Notes under the pieces: model-generated
The model's database searches: none
What the model saw: the letters and a program-made list of their open reading frames with translations, nothing else
What the model was told of the DNA's origin: nothing
Program-made: the position numbers and the translations under genes
DNA from: Spirochaetae bacterium HGW-Spirochaetae-2
GTDB lineage: Bacteria > Spirochaetota > Spirochaetia > Sphaerochaetales > Sphaerochaetaceae
Direction of reading: 5' to 3'
Length of the DNA stretch: 46,557 nucleotides
NCBI GenBank assembly: GCA_002839355.1
Contig: PGXW01000031.1
Coordinates: forward strand, 1 to 46,557
Shown: positions 16,691 through 25,741 of the stretch, piece after piece
Position numbering within the stretch: position 1 is the first letter of the stretch
How the letters are laid out: each line of letters opens with the position of its first letter

Positions 16691-16848
16691 AAAATGTTGA
16701 TTCTAGTCAACATTTTTCAAATCTTCTCATTTTGTGTTGACTCGAAGCAACAATTATTGTACTTTCACTCTGTTGATTCGATGCAACACCATACCCCCAA
16801 AGCCTTCGGGCTGCATTTTTTTGGGGTATGTGTTGCTTCGAGTCAACA
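16691..16848. promoter_or_regulatory. Four-site phage repressor operator array
   Basis: Four 18-bp dyads share TGTTG...CAACA: 16694-16711 (TGTTGATTCTAGTCAACA), 16735-16752 (TGTTGACTCGAAGCAACA), 16771-16788 (TGTTGATTCGATGCAACA) and 16831-16848 (TGTTGCTTCGAGTCAACA). They lie between the leftward repressor gene and the rightward early operon. This is the layout of a lambda- or ICEBs1-like switch. Promoter hexamers are not clear; TTGACT inside the second site could be a -35. Confidence 0.85.
16783..16836 (+). terminator. Long hairpin with UUCG loop inside the operator region
   Basis: GCAACA...CATACCCC (left) mirrors GGGGTATG...TGTTGC (right). Inside, AGCC-TTCG-GGCT makes a tight tetraloop stem followed by GCA and seven T. 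Read rightward it looks like an intrinsic terminator placed between operators 3 and 4. It could attenuate read-through into the early operon. Confidence 0.55.
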
Positions 16849-17034
16849 ATAAAATCGATTCGAGCCTGACAACGTTTAGGGCGAGGAATCCTGATGCAAC
16901 AGCCTGTCACACCAAGAGTGTTGGCGGGCTGTTTCGGGTCTCCTGGTCTCGTTGTGCCCTCAGGCTTGCAATCTGATCATCACGACTTCGAATGGCGTCA
17001 TGACCTCGCCCTCCGTCTCAGGCGGGAGGCACAC

Positions 17035-17526
17035 ATGGCAAAGGACGCCAAGACAGAATTCTTCTATTACATCGACGAAAAACCGTACCGACTTACCCCA
17101 GGTAAGGACGGAATCACCCAGGAGATCATCACTGTTCTCCGTGACTCATACCATGCCGAGAAACTGAACGACCGGTATGAGGATGAACTGCAGGATGCGA
17201 AGTTCAAATTCTCAAAGACCCTTCACGATGCCAACCCGACAGCTCATCCAACAGATCCCATCGAGCATCTTGTGGATAATTCCCAAGCCCCAGAGGAGGT
17301 CCTATTCCAGGATGAGCTTCCCCCCTCGATCAGGGATCAGGTACACACGATCATCCCACAGCTGATCCCCGCCCAACAGGAGCTTTTCTGGAAGCTCTGT
17401 GAAGGCCGACAACTCGTCGATATCGCCCGGGAGGAAGGGACCACGGACAATGCGATCCGTAGCCGCCGCAGAAAGATGTTCGATCGCATCAGGGCTCTCT
17501 ATGCCGAGGAGTTTGGGGATGCATAA
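17035..17526 (+). CDS. Sigma-70 region 4-like phage HTH protein
   Basis: A 163-residue protein. The C-terminal 60 residues carry a sigma region 4-like helix-turn-helix (LVDIAREEGTTDNAIRSRRRK, split here in reading). The N-terminal part is acidic and helical and resembles small phage sigma-like regulators. I start at the ATG at 17035, because GGGAGG lies 5 nt upstream. A longer frame from 16894 has no ribosome site and reads into the leader. It is the first gene of the rightward operon, next to the operators, so a Cro-like or activator role in early transcription is likely. Confidence 0.7.
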   Translation: MAKDAKTEFFYYIDEKPYRLTPGKDGITQEIITVLRDSYHAEKLNDRYEDELQDAKFKFSKTLHDANPTAHPTDPIEHLVDNSQAPEEVLFQDELPPSIRDQVHTIIPQLIPAQQELFWKLCEGRQLVDIAREEGTTDNAIRSRRRKMFDRIRALYAEEFGDA

Positions 17527-17647
17527 TCCCCGTTTTCTCCTTGGGGTACGGATTTCAGGTATTAGGCAGAGGATGTACACACGGGGTGATGCCACACCGA
17601 AACAGCCTCCGGGGAAACAACACCCCGTACAGCGATGGAGAAACACA

Positions 17648-17860
17648 ATGAAACTTCAACACAGGGTCCAGATCAATGTGGCCCAAGGCGGGGAAGGAAC
17701 CCAGGGAGTGCTGGGTAGTCGTGGACGAAAGTTACCCGCAAGGCTGCTGCGATTTCTGTTCGGCCAGTACAGCGAAGTGCTCGTACTTACACCGGGCAAA
17801 ACGGTCAGGAGCGTCGAAATACATGAGATGCAAGAAGGAGTGAATGAAAATGGAAGATAA
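17648..17860 (+). CDS. Small conserved phage protein, 70 aa
   Basis: Starts at the ATG at 17648 with GGAGA 6 nt upstream. The protein is basic in its middle (RGRKLPARLLRFLFG) followed by a beta-rich end (SEVLVLTPGKTVRSVEIHE). I do not recognise a named family. It overlaps the next gene by 17 nt in the early operon, which supports it being real. Confidence 0.6.
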   Translation: MKLQHRVQINVAQGGEGTQGVLGSRGRKLPARLLRFLFGQYSEVLVLTPGKTVRSVEIHEMQEGVNENGR

Positions 17861-18371
17861 AGCCCAGTTGTTGCTTGATGGAGCCAAGGGATTCAGATCT
17901 CTTGCGGAGGCGCTCGAATTAGCCGCCGAAGTGCTTCGCACACAAGACCTGAAGAACCTGCTCGGACAGAAGGAGATCCAACCAGACCTTTTTGAAGCAC
18001 AGGACTCCCAAGCGTTTCAAGAGCCCCCAAAGGATGAGAAGCCTTTGTCTCTGATCGATGTGCGCAAGATACTCGCAGAGAAGTCACGTGATGGTTACAC
18101 GGACCAAGTGCGGCTGCTCCTGCAAAAGTATGGAGCTGACAAGCTCTCAGCGATCGATCCCTCCCATTTCAGAAATCTTGCCGATGAGGCCCTTTGTTTG
18201 GGAGCGACATTGGAAGATTTGAAGGCTGCCGTCAACGCAATCACCTCGAAGGACAAGGCCGATCAGCTGCCAGCCATCTTCGAACACCACTACGCCACCA
18301 GCCTTGAGGATCTGAAACCGGAATATTACCCGGGTTTCCTCAGGGATATCAGGAGGCTTGCCGATGAGTAG
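17844..18371 (+). CDS. Early phage protein of unknown function
   Basis: A 175-residue helical protein. The middle section, VRKILAEKSRDGYTDQV followed by LLLQKYGADKLSAIDPSHF, matches my memory of a phage family often labelled 'rRNA biogenesis protein rrp5' in databases, a label with no functional support. The N-terminal segment is a predicted coil (KGFRSLAEALELAAEVL). An ATG at 17850 has better spacing to AAGGAG than the one at 17844. It overlaps the DUF2800 gene by 8 nt. Its location before the nuclease and SSB suggests a role in replication or recombination. Confidence 0.65.
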   Translation: MKMEDKAQLLLDGAKGFRSLAEALELAAEVLRTQDLKNLLGQKEIQPDLFEAQDSQAFQEPPKDEKPLSLIDVRKILAEKSRDGYTDQVRLLLQKYGADKLSAIDPSHFRNLADEALCLGATLEDLKAAVNAITSKDKADQLPAIFEHHYATSLEDLKPEYYPGFLRDIRRLADE

Positions 18372-19488
18372 GCATGCCCTTCTTTCTCCCTCATCGGCCT
18401 CGCGATGGACAATGTGCCCGCCATCGGCACGCCTATGCGAACACATCGAGGAGAAATCAAGTGTGTTCGCCGAGGAAGGAACCGAAGCCCATACCCTATG
18501 CGAGTACAAGGTCAAGCTTGCCCTGGGAATCAAGATGGAGGACCCGAGACCCACCCTGCACTACCACAATGAGGAAATGGAAAGCTGTACCGATGAATAT
18601 GCCGCATTCGTTCTCGAGGCATTGCAGCTTGAGAAGGATGCTCAAAAAGATCCGTTGATACTCCTTGAACAACGCCTGGATATCAGCACGTATGTACCTG
18701 AATGTTCTGGGACCGGAGACTGCATCATCATCGCCGACAGGAACCTGCATATCATCGACTTCAAGTACGGACAGGGGGTCGAAGTCTCTGCAGACCACAA
18801 TACCCAGATGATGCTCTACTCCCTCGGAGCTCTTGATATGTTCGGCTCGTTGTATGAGGTGGAAGAGGTATCGATGACCGTATTCCAACCCCGCCTTGCA
18901 AACGTGAGCACGTTCACCATGACTGCCGATGACCTAACCAACTGGGCTGAATCCTATCTCAAACCAAGGGCTGAATTGGCATTCCGGGGCAAGGGTGAAT
19001 TCTGCTCAGGTTCCCATTGCCGCTTCTGCAAGGTGAAAGCCACCTGCCGTAAGCGTGCCGAGGCAAACCTGGATCTCGCTCGCTACGAGTTCTCCGAGCC
19101 TGTACTCCTGGGAGATGACGAGATTGCAGAGATCCTGAAGCAAGCTGACGAGTTGGCTTCTTGGGTAAGCGATATCAAGGGGTACGCTCTTTCGGTATTG
19201 GGTAGAGGAGGAAAACTGGAAGGTTTCAAGCTGGTCGAAGGTAGATCGATACGCAAGTACACCGATGAGCAGGCTGTCGCCGAGGCAGTCAACTCTTCTG
19301 GATTCGATCCCTACGACCACAAGGTACTGGGAATCACAGCAATGACCGAATTGCTGGGAAGAACACGATTCAAAGAGATCTTGGGCCCATTCATCTACAA
19401 GCCCAAAGGCAAACCGACGCTCGTACCGGAAAGCGATAAAAGACCGGCTATCACAATCAACGACTTTGACGACATGGAGGAAAAGTAA
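18364..19488 (+). CDS. DUF2800 RecB-like nuclease
   Basis: A 374-residue phage protein of the DUF2800 family. The N terminus (HALLSPSSASRWTMCP) is the family hallmark. A PD-(D/E)XK-like core is visible as CIIIAD...LHIIDFKYGQG, followed by a conserved QMMLYSLGA. Near residue 220 a CxxxxCRFCK...C cluster (CSGSHCRFCKVKATC) resembles the four cysteines that hold an iron-sulfur cluster in Cas4/AddB-like nucleases. AGGAGG lies 7 nt before the ATG at 18364. It directly precedes the ssDNA-binding protein gene, and the pair probably acts in phage recombination or DNA end processing. Confidence 0.85.
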   Translation: MSRHALLSPSSASRWTMCPPSARLCEHIEEKSSVFAEEGTEAHTLCEYKVKLALGIKMEDPRPTLHYHNEEMESCTDEYAAFVLEALQLEKDAQKDPLILLEQRLDISTYVPECSGTGDCIIIADRNLHIIDFKYGQGVEVSADHNTQMMLYSLGALDMFGSLYEVEEVSMTVFQPRLANVSTFTMTADDLTNWAESYLKPRAELAFRGKGEFCSGSHCRFCKVKATCRKRAEANLDLARYEFSEPVLLGDDEIAEILKQADELASWVSDIKGYALSVLGRGGKLEGFKLVEGRSIRKYTDEQAVAEAVNSSGFDPYDHKVLGITAMTELLGRTRFKEILGPFIYKPKGKPTLVPESDKRPAITINDFDDMEEK

Positions 19489-20051
19489 TGTCAACAATCG
19501 CAAATCCAATGAAGGTAATCACCGGAAAGAACACCAGATGGTCCTATGCAAATGTGTGGGAGCCCAAGTCCATCAATGGAGGGTCTCCGAAGTACTCGGT
19601 CTCCCTGATCATCCCCAAGAGCGACAAGGCAACTGTGCAGAAAATCAAGGCTGCCATCGAGGCTGCGTACAAGGAAGGTGAGGCAAAACTCAAGGGCAAC
19701 GGAAGGACAGCCCCGTCGCTTGCATCGCTGAAGACTCCCTTGCGCGATGGGGATATCGACCGCCCGGATGACCCAGCCTACGAGAACGCATTCTTCATCA
19801 ATGCCAACAGTGCCACCGCACCCGGTATCGTTGATGCGGATTGCAACCCCGTGCTGAACCGCAGTGATGTGTACTCGGGTGTCTACGGACGGGCCTCGAT
19901 CACCTTCTATGCGTTCAACTCCAACGGCAACCGCGGCATCGCATGCGGCCTGCAGAATCTGCAGCTTATCCGCGATGGGGAACCCCTGGGCGGCAAGGCA
20001 AGTGCAGAGAGTGACTTCGCCACCGACGACGAGGATGATTTCCTTGCCTGA
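19488..20051 (+). CDS. DUF2815 single-stranded DNA-binding protein
   Basis: A 187-residue protein of the DUF2815 family, which has a gp2.5-like OB fold. Features are the N-terminal TGKNTRWSYANVWEPKSI segment with SVSLIIPKSD, and a very acidic C-terminal tail (ATDDEDDFLA) typical of phage ssDNA-binding proteins that recruit polymerase. Its start overlaps the DUF2800 stop by one base (TAATG). It sits between the nuclease and the DNA polymerase in the replication block. Confidence 0.85.
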   Translation: MSTIANPMKVITGKNTRWSYANVWEPKSINGGSPKYSVSLIIPKSDKATVQKIKAAIEAAYKEGEAKLKGNGRTAPSLASLKTPLRDGDIDRPDDPAYENAFFINANSATAPGIVDADCNPVLNRSDVYSGVYGRASITFYAFNSNGNRGIACGLQNLQLIRDGEPLGGKASAESDFATDDEDDFLA

Positions 20052-20138
20052 TCTCTTCACAAGAGGACGGTGGCAATACGCTGCCGTCCTTTTAATATGT
20101 GCTTACTTGAAACCCAACTTCGTTACCAGGAGATCAGG

Positions 20139-22079
20139 ATGAACTACCTTAGCATCGATATCGAGACATATTCCTCGATCAATCTAGCCAAGAGCGGAGT
20201 TTACCGTTACTGCGAGGCAGAGGACTTCGAGATCCTCCTGTTCGGTTACAGCGTGGACGGCGGAGAGGTGAAGATCGTCGATCTCGCCCGGGGAGAGAAA
20301 ATCCCCAAAAACATAATCAGTGCTATCTACGATGATGGCATCATCAAATGGGCGTTCAATGCAACCTTCGAACGCATTTGTCTTTCCTGCCATTTGGGAT
20401 TGCCGACAGGTACTTATCTGGATCCGTCCTCCTGGCGTTGCACGATGATCTGGTCGGCGTATCTGGGACTACCCCTATCGCTGATGGGTGTCGGTGCAGT
20501 GCTCGGTCTTCAGAGACAGAAGCTCTCCGAGGGCAAGGATCTGATCAGATACTTCTGCACACCATGCAATCCTACTATCACCAACGGCGGACGTACCAGG
20601 AATGAGGCTGATGATGCACCTGACAAATGGAAATTGTTCATCGAGTACAACAAGCGCGATGTCGAGGTTGAGATTGCCATCCATCAGCGCCTCTGTCGAT
20701 TTCCGGTTCCCGATGCCATCTGGGATGAGTACCGCCTTGATCAAGGCATCAACGACCGGGGTGTGCTGGTCGACAAGAATCTCGTGGGTAATGCAATCAG
20801 GATGGACAAACGTGCCCGAGAAGAGTTGATTGCGAAGATGAAGGATCTCACTGACCTCGAGAATCCCAACTCGGTATCCCAGGTAAAGACCTGGCTATCA
20901 GAGAACGGTCTTGAAGTCGATTCTCTTGGCAAGAAGGATGTGAAGGCGGCTTTGCAGGATGCCCCGCGCCAGATCCAGGAAGTACTCGAGCTCAGGCTTC
21001 AGCTTGCCAAGTCGTCGGTGAAGAAGTACCAGGCGATGGAAAATGCAGTTTGCAGCGATGGCAGGACAAGGGGCATGTTCCAGTTCTACGGGGCAAACCG
21101 TACCGGGAGGTGGGCCGGAAGACTCGTGCAAATGCAAAATCTACCCCAGAACCATCTGGAGGATCTGGAGACTGCAAGAACCTTGGTGAATAGCGGTGGG
21201 TATGAAGCGGTGCAGATGTTGTATTCCGATGTTCCCAACACATTGTCGCAGTTGGTCCGTACCGCCTTCATTCCCAGGAAAGGATATCGGTTCATTGTAT
21301 CGGACTTCTCTGCAATAGAAGCAAGGGTGCTCTCCTGGCTTGCAGGGGAAACCTGGCGCATGGAGGTCTTTGCGGGCAATGGCGACATCTACTGTGCATC
21401 CGCTTCTCAGATGTTCAAGGTCCCTGTAGAGAAGCATGGCCAGAATGCCCATCTAAGACAGAAAGGGAAAATTGCCGAATTGGCGCTCGGGTACGGCGGG
21501 TCGGTGGGAGCTCTGAAGGCGATGGGCGCTCTGGATATGGGCCTTGAAGAGAATGAGCTCAAGCCATTGGTAAATGTGTGGCGTCAATCCAATCCGAACA
21601 TCGTCCAGTTTTGGTGGGATGTGGACAAGGTGGTTAAGGAAGCAGTCAAGGATAGGATCTCGACCAACACACATGGCATCAAGTTCTCGTATGAGAGTGG
21701 CTTCCTGTTCATCACCTTGCCATCAGGCAGACGGCTTGCCTACGTGAAGCCCCGTATGGGTACCAATGATTTTGGCAGCGATTGCGTAACCTATGAGGGT
21801 GTGGGAGCCACAAAGAAATGGGAACGCATCGAAACATATGGGCCCAAGGTGGTGGAAAACATCGTCCAGGCAATCAGCCGTGACATTCTCTGCTACTCGA
21901 TGCAGCAACTCAAGGATCATCGGATCTGCATGCACATCCATGACGAGATCGTCATCGAGGCACCTGCTGAAGTGGAACTGAAAGACATCGAGGCTTCCAT
22001 GGCGGCATCGCCATCATGGGCGAATGGATTGCTGCTCAATGCGGATGGCTTTGAGACCAAATTTTACAAGAAGGACTAA
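20139..22079 (+). CDS. Phage DNA polymerase, family A
   Basis: A 646-residue family A polymerase with 3'-5' exonuclease. The exonuclease begins at the N terminus with the metal motif in SIDIETYSS. Polymerase motif A is SDFSAIEARVLSWLAGE, the motif B region is RQKGKIAELALGYGG, and motif C is MHIHDEIVIEAP. There is no 5'-3' exonuclease domain, unlike host Pol I. I start at the ATG at 20139, preceded by AGGAG at 6-7 nt. It replicates phage DNA together with the VapE primase-helicase and DUF2815 SSB encoded nearby. Complete by length. Confidence 0.93.
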   Translation: MNYLSIDIETYSSINLAKSGVYRYCEAEDFEILLFGYSVDGGEVKIVDLARGEKIPKNIISAIYDDGIIKWAFNATFERICLSCHLGLPTGTYLDPSSWRCTMIWSAYLGLPLSLMGVGAVLGLQRQKLSEGKDLIRYFCTPCNPTITNGGRTRNEADDAPDKWKLFIEYNKRDVEVEIAIHQRLCRFPVPDAIWDEYRLDQGINDRGVLVDKNLVGNAIRMDKRAREELIAKMKDLTDLENPNSVSQVKTWLSENGLEVDSLGKKDVKAALQDAPRQIQEVLELRLQLAKSSVKKYQAMENAVCSDGRTRGMFQFYGANRTGRWAGRLVQMQNLPQNHLEDLETARTLVNSGGYEAVQMLYSDVPNTLSQLVRTAFIPRKGYRFIVSDFSAIEARVLSWLAGETWRMEVFAGNGDIYCASASQMFKVPVEKHGQNAHLRQKGKIAELALGYGGSVGALKAMGALDMGLEENELKPLVNVWRQSNPNIVQFWWDVDKVVKEAVKDRISTNTHGIKFSYESGFLFITLPSGRRLAYVKPRMGTNDFGSDCVTYEGVGATKKWERIETYGPKVVENIVQAISRDILCYSMQQLKDHRICMHIHDEIVIEAPAEVELKDIEASMAASPSWANGLLLNADGFETKFYKKD

Positions 22080-22081
22080 AT

Positions 22082-22510
22082 ATGAATATACGCAACAAGG
22101 AAGGATATATGGATAGGACCCCCTATGAGGCCATGAAGATTATTGAGAAACAAGCAAGACCACATTTTGATTATCATCCCATGGTCTATATCTGCTCTCC
22201 ATATGCTGGGAATATCGAAGAGAATGTGTTCCATGCCAGGCGTTACAGCCGCTTTGCTGTCGAGAAAGGTTATCTTCCGATAACCCCTCACCTGCTCTAT
22301 CCCCAGTTTCTTGATGACGGGCTTCAGAGCGAACGCGACCTGGGCATGTTCTTCGGCATCGTGCTCATGAGCAAATGTTCGGAAGTTTGGGTGTTTGGTG
22401 ACCGGATCAGTACAGGAATGCAGATTGAGATTGATAGGGCTCGCTGCAAGGGATACAAGGTGAGATTTTTCGGCAGCGATTGCCTTGAGACCGAACCCAG
22501 GAACATTTGA
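22082..22510 (+). CDS. DUF4406-like nucleotide-binding fold protein
   Basis: A 142-residue protein with VYICSPYAG near residue 35 and a later VFGDRISTGMQIEIDRA, the pattern of the DUF4406/nucleoside 2-deoxyribosyltransferase-like fold. Such phage proteins may hydrolyse or transfer nucleotide bases or cap metabolites; the substrate is unknown. Two starts are possible: 22082, just after the polymerase stop, or 22109, with AAGGAAGG a few bases upstream. Confidence 0.75.
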   Translation: MNIRNKEGYMDRTPYEAMKIIEKQARPHFDYHPMVYICSPYAGNIEENVFHARRYSRFAVEKGYLPITPHLLYPQFLDDGLQSERDLGMFFGIVLMSKCSEVWVFGDRISTGMQIEIDRARCKGYKVRFFGSDCLETEPRNI

Positions 22511-22555
22511 TCATTTCATTTCCTCCTCTGTGGTTTCCCTTTTCCCAAATTCAAA

Positions 22556-22613
22556 GGGTACGGTTTTTCGGCAATAAGAAGGAGGAATAATTATGAGTCG
22601 AAAAACCTTACCC
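22556..22613. promoter_or_regulatory. Inverted repeat enclosing RBS and start of the antirepressor gene
   Basis: GGGTACGGTTTTTCG (22556-22570) mirrors CGAAAAACCTTACCC (22599-22613) with one mismatch. The 28-nt loop contains GGAGG (22581-22585) and the ATG at 22593. As RNA this would put the ribosome site in the loop of a 15-bp stem and could gate translation. As DNA it could be a repressor dyad. Confidence 0.6.
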
Positions 22614-23306
22614 TGTTATAGCCAAGACCGGTGCAACAATGATGTGTGCCATTCCAGTGAAAGAACATCCCCTTCATTAGATACGCTGATTCCCATCAAC
22701 TATGAAACCCCAGTCCCTACTGTCAGTGCACGGGACCTACATCAGGCATTGCAGGTGTCTACCCGTTACAATGATTGGTTCTCTCGAATGTGTGACTTTG
22801 GATTCATCGGCGGAAAGGACTTTTACTCAAATCTGAGTAAAAGTATTGGGGGTCGCCCGGGCATCGACCATGAGATTACTATTGCTATGGCCAAGGAGCT
22901 GTGCATGCTCCAGCGCTCTGAAATGGGCCGAAAATTCCGACGGTACTTCATTGCTATAGAGGAAGCATGGAACTCTCCCGAACACATCATGGAACGCGCA
23001 CTGCAGATCGCACACCAAAGAGCACTCGAGGCGCAACGACGGATCATGGATCTCACGGAAGAAAATGAAACCCTCGAGATCGCCTTGAATACCTCACTAC
23101 AGTTCTACACCGTGGCGAAATACAACAAGGTTTTCGGGAAACACTGGAATCTTGCACAATCCCAGGCCATCGGCAAGCAGCTTTCGGCATTCTGCCGGTC
23201 ACGAGCGATCGAGATACGTACATGTGAAACGAACGACGAACGCTTCGGTACGGTGAACAGTTATCCGATCACCGCATGGAACGACTTCCTGAAGGAGATA
23301 CAATGA
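22593..23306 (+). CDS. AntA/AntB-type phage antirepressor
   Basis: A 237-residue protein. Residues about 45-125 match the AntA/AntB antirepressor domain (VSARDLHQALQVSTRYNDWFSRM, IDHEITIAMAKELCMLQRSEMGRKFRRYFIA). A coiled linker and a C-terminal KilA-like region with conserved Trp/Tyr residues follow (KHWNLAQSQAIGKQLSAFCRS). Antirepressors bind the phage repressor and promote lytic growth. Its start codon lies in a hairpin loop, so expression may be regulated at translation. It overlaps the primase-helicase gene by 4 nt (ATGA). Confidence 0.8.
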   Translation: MSRKTLPCYSQDRCNNDVCHSSERTSPSLDTLIPINYETPVPTVSARDLHQALQVSTRYNDWFSRMCDFGFIGGKDFYSNLSKSIGGRPGIDHEITIAMAKELCMLQRSEMGRKFRRYFIAIEEAWNSPEHIMERALQIAHQRALEAQRRIMDLTEENETLEIALNTSLQFYTVAKYNKVFGKHWNLAQSQAIGKQLSAFCRSRAIEIRTCETNDERFGTVNSYPITAWNDFLKEIQ

Positions 23307-25741
23307 ACGACCAACTCATCAAGGTTGCGCTCTGCAACCGAAAGACCGACCGGAAGTACAAGAATCAGGAAATGACCTGGCAAGCGATAAAGGATCGTAA
23401 TGCCAATCCCATACGAACCTCGGAGACGGTACAGGAGTACCCTCGGCTACCACGTGTGCAACGTGATCAGCTGAAGGACCAGGGAGGCTTCGTCGGAGGA
23501 TGGTTGAAGGAAGGCATCCGAAAAAATGGCCATGTGATTTGCAGGTTGGTGGGAACCCTGGATGCAGACCATATCGAAGGCGGAGAAGACTTCCCCAATA
23601 AGGTGAAGAATTCCCTGACGGGTATAACCTATTTCCTCTACTCAACACACAGCCATGCTCCTGAGAATCCCCGCTGCCGCATCGTATTCCCGTTCACCCG
23701 TGAAGTAGGTGAAGACGAGTACCCCGCACTCATGCGCATGGTGGCCAAACAGATCGGCATAGACCATTTCGACGACTCCACCTACCAAGCAAACCGTATG
23801 ATGTACTGGGCGAGTTGTCCATCCAACGGGGAATTCATATTCGAGGCCCAGGACGGGGTTGCGCTTGATCCCGACAAGTACCTTGGCATGTACCACGACT
23901 GGAAGGATGCCTCCCAATGGCCGGTCAGCTCCCGTCAGTCCGAGGTCATCCAAACCTCGATGCGTAGCCAAAGCGATCCGCTGGCGAAAGAAGGAATTGT
24001 GGGGGTATTCTGTCGAGCCTACCACCCGATCGATGAGGCAATCGATGCGTTCCTTTCCGGTGTGTATGCTCCCTCCACTCAAGATGGAAGGTACGACTAC
24101 ATTCCCGCTGACTCGAGCGCCGGGGTGGTGATCTACGACGGCAAATTCGCCTACTCACATCACGCGTCCGATCCTGCATGCAACAAGACTCTCAATGCAT
24201 TCGACTTGGTAAGAGTACATCGCTTCGGTGACGACGATCCGAAGAAATCATTCAACGCCATGGCAGATCTTGCCAGCAAGGACGAACGGGTGAAGTTGCT
24301 CATCCTTCATGAGCGCAGAATGGAAGCAGAGGCTGACTTTGTACCGGAGGATGACTGGAAAAAACGGTTGATATACGAGACCAGGAGCACCGTGCTCAAA
24401 AATTGCGTGTGGAACCTGAACCTGATCCTCGACAACGACCCGGATCTCGCGGGGTTTGCTTACAACGATCTTGCCGGGCGCATTCAAGTCACATCGAAGA
24501 TGCCATGGGACAGGCCGGTGGGAAATAACTTCTGGCGCGATGCCGATACGGCACAGCTGAAATCCCTCATCGATATCCGCTATGGGTGTTTCTCAAGCCG
24601 CAATCATGATGTGTCGTTCACAAAAATCTCAGATGACCGCCATTTCCACCCCATCCGCGACTATCTGAATGGCTTGCCGCCATGGGATGGTGTACCAAGG
24701 GTCGAAGAGCTTTTCATCCAGTACCTGAAAGCCGACGATACCTCCTATGTCAGGGAGATAACCAAAAAGACCTTCGCTGCCGCGGTTGCCCGCATTTACC
24801 ATCCGGGAACCAAGTTCGACAACGTGCTGGTGCTCGACGGCGAGCAAGGTATCGGCAAGAGTACGATCGTGAAGGACCTCGTTGGTAGTGAGTACTATTC
24901 TGAAACCCTCTCTTTGGCCGATATGGAGTCCAAGGCGGGTGCCGAGAAGCTGCAGGGGGTGTGGATCGCAGAGATCGGGGAACTGGCAGGAATAAAGAAA
25001 GCCGACATTGAGAAAGTGAAGGCGTTCTTCTCCACATCCGACGACCAATACCGCCCCAGCTATGGCAAGGTGGTCGAAAGCCACCCTCGCCAGTGCGTGA
25101 TCATTGCGACGGTCAACGGAGAACACGGGTACCTTCGCGACATCACCGGCAACCGCCGGTACTGGATCATCAAGTCCAACCTGGCTCGGCATAAGATGAC
25201 TTGGCAATATTCCGAGGCGTATCGGACCCAGTTTTGGGCAGAAGCGAAGGCCATCTGGCAAAACGGTGAAAAACTCTATCTCGAGGGAGGCTTTCTGGAG
25301 GAGGCGGAGGAGGTCCAGAGCGAAGCCATGGAGATCGATGTGCGCGAGGGATACGTCAGGAATTACCTCGATTTTCTGCTTCCCGAGAACTGGGAAGCGA
25401 TGGACCTCTATGCACGACGTGCATTCCTTTCCGAGAAGGACAGCGGCATGACGGTGAGGGGAACCGTCAGGAGAACCGTGGTCTGCAATATGGAGATCTG
25501 GTGCGAATGCTACGGCAAGGACCCCGCAATGATCAGCAAGAACGACTCATATGGGATCACTGCCATCATGCAGAAGATCGAGGGATGGGGTAAATACCAA
25601 GGAACAAAAACAGGAACGCGATACTTCCCGATTTACGGAAAGCAACGCGCCTACGTTTTCCAAGGGACGGAACAATCATCGGAACGTTCCAAGCCTGTTC
25701 CAGAACTGGTTCCATTGGACTATGACGCAATCCCGTTCTGA
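23303..25741 (+). CDS. Primase-helicase with VapE domain
   Basis: 812 residues. The N-terminal third looks like an archaeo-eukaryotic-type primase: LDADHIEGG, then YSTHSHAPENPRCRIVFPF, then YQANRMMYWAS. The C-terminal half is the virulence-associated E P-loop ATPase, with Walker A DGEQGIGKSTIV, an acidic AEIGELAG segment and a sensor region (NRRYWIIK). This couples primer synthesis and helicase loading for phage replication. The ATG at 23303 overlaps the antirepressor stop and has GGAG upstream. The last 130 bp coincide with a cluster of GGAAC/GTTCC repeats. Confidence 0.88.
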   Translation: MNDQLIKVALCNRKTDRKYKNQEMTWQAIKDRNANPIRTSETVQEYPRLPRVQRDQLKDQGGFVGGWLKEGIRKNGHVICRLVGTLDADHIEGGEDFPNKVKNSLTGITYFLYSTHSHAPENPRCRIVFPFTREVGEDEYPALMRMVAKQIGIDHFDDSTYQANRMMYWASCPSNGEFIFEAQDGVALDPDKYLGMYHDWKDASQWPVSSRQSEVIQTSMRSQSDPLAKEGIVGVFCRAYHPIDEAIDAFLSGVYAPSTQDGRYDYIPADSSAGVVIYDGKFAYSHHASDPACNKTLNAFDLVRVHRFGDDDPKKSFNAMADLASKDERVKLLILHERRMEAEADFVPEDDWKKRLIYETRSTVLKNCVWNLNLILDNDPDLAGFAYNDLAGRIQVTSKMPWDRPVGNNFWRDADTAQLKSLIDIRYGCFSSRNHDVSFTKISDDRHFHPIRDYLNGLPPWDGVPRVEELFIQYLKADDTSYVREITKKTFAAAVARIYHPGTKFDNVLVLDGEQGIGKSTIVKDLVGSEYYSETLSLADMESKAGAEKLQGVWIAEIGELAGIKKADIEKVKAFFSTSDDQYRPSYGKVVESHPRQCVIIATVNGEHGYLRDITGNRRYWIIKSNLARHKMTWQYSEAYRTQFWAEAKAIWQNGEKLYLEGGFLEEAEEVQSEAMEIDVREGYVRNYLDFLLPENWEAMDLYARRAFLSEKDSGMTVRGTVRRTVVCNMEIWCECYGKDPAMISKNDSYGITAIMQKIEGWGKYQGTKTGTRYFPIYGKQRAYVFQGTEQSSERSKPVPELVPLDYDAIPF

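Noticed and set aside
16691-16848. CRISPR array in the repeated operator region
   Set aside because: Only four imperfect dyads with uneven spacing and no unique spacers. They are palindromic operators.
16894-17034. Longer sigma-like protein starting at 16894
   Set aside because: No ribosome site and unlikely composition. GGGAGG before 17035 marks the real start.
17844-18371. rRNA biogenesis function (rrp5) for the early protein
   Set aside because: That name is a propagated database label; nothing in the sequence or setting supports ribosome biogenesis.
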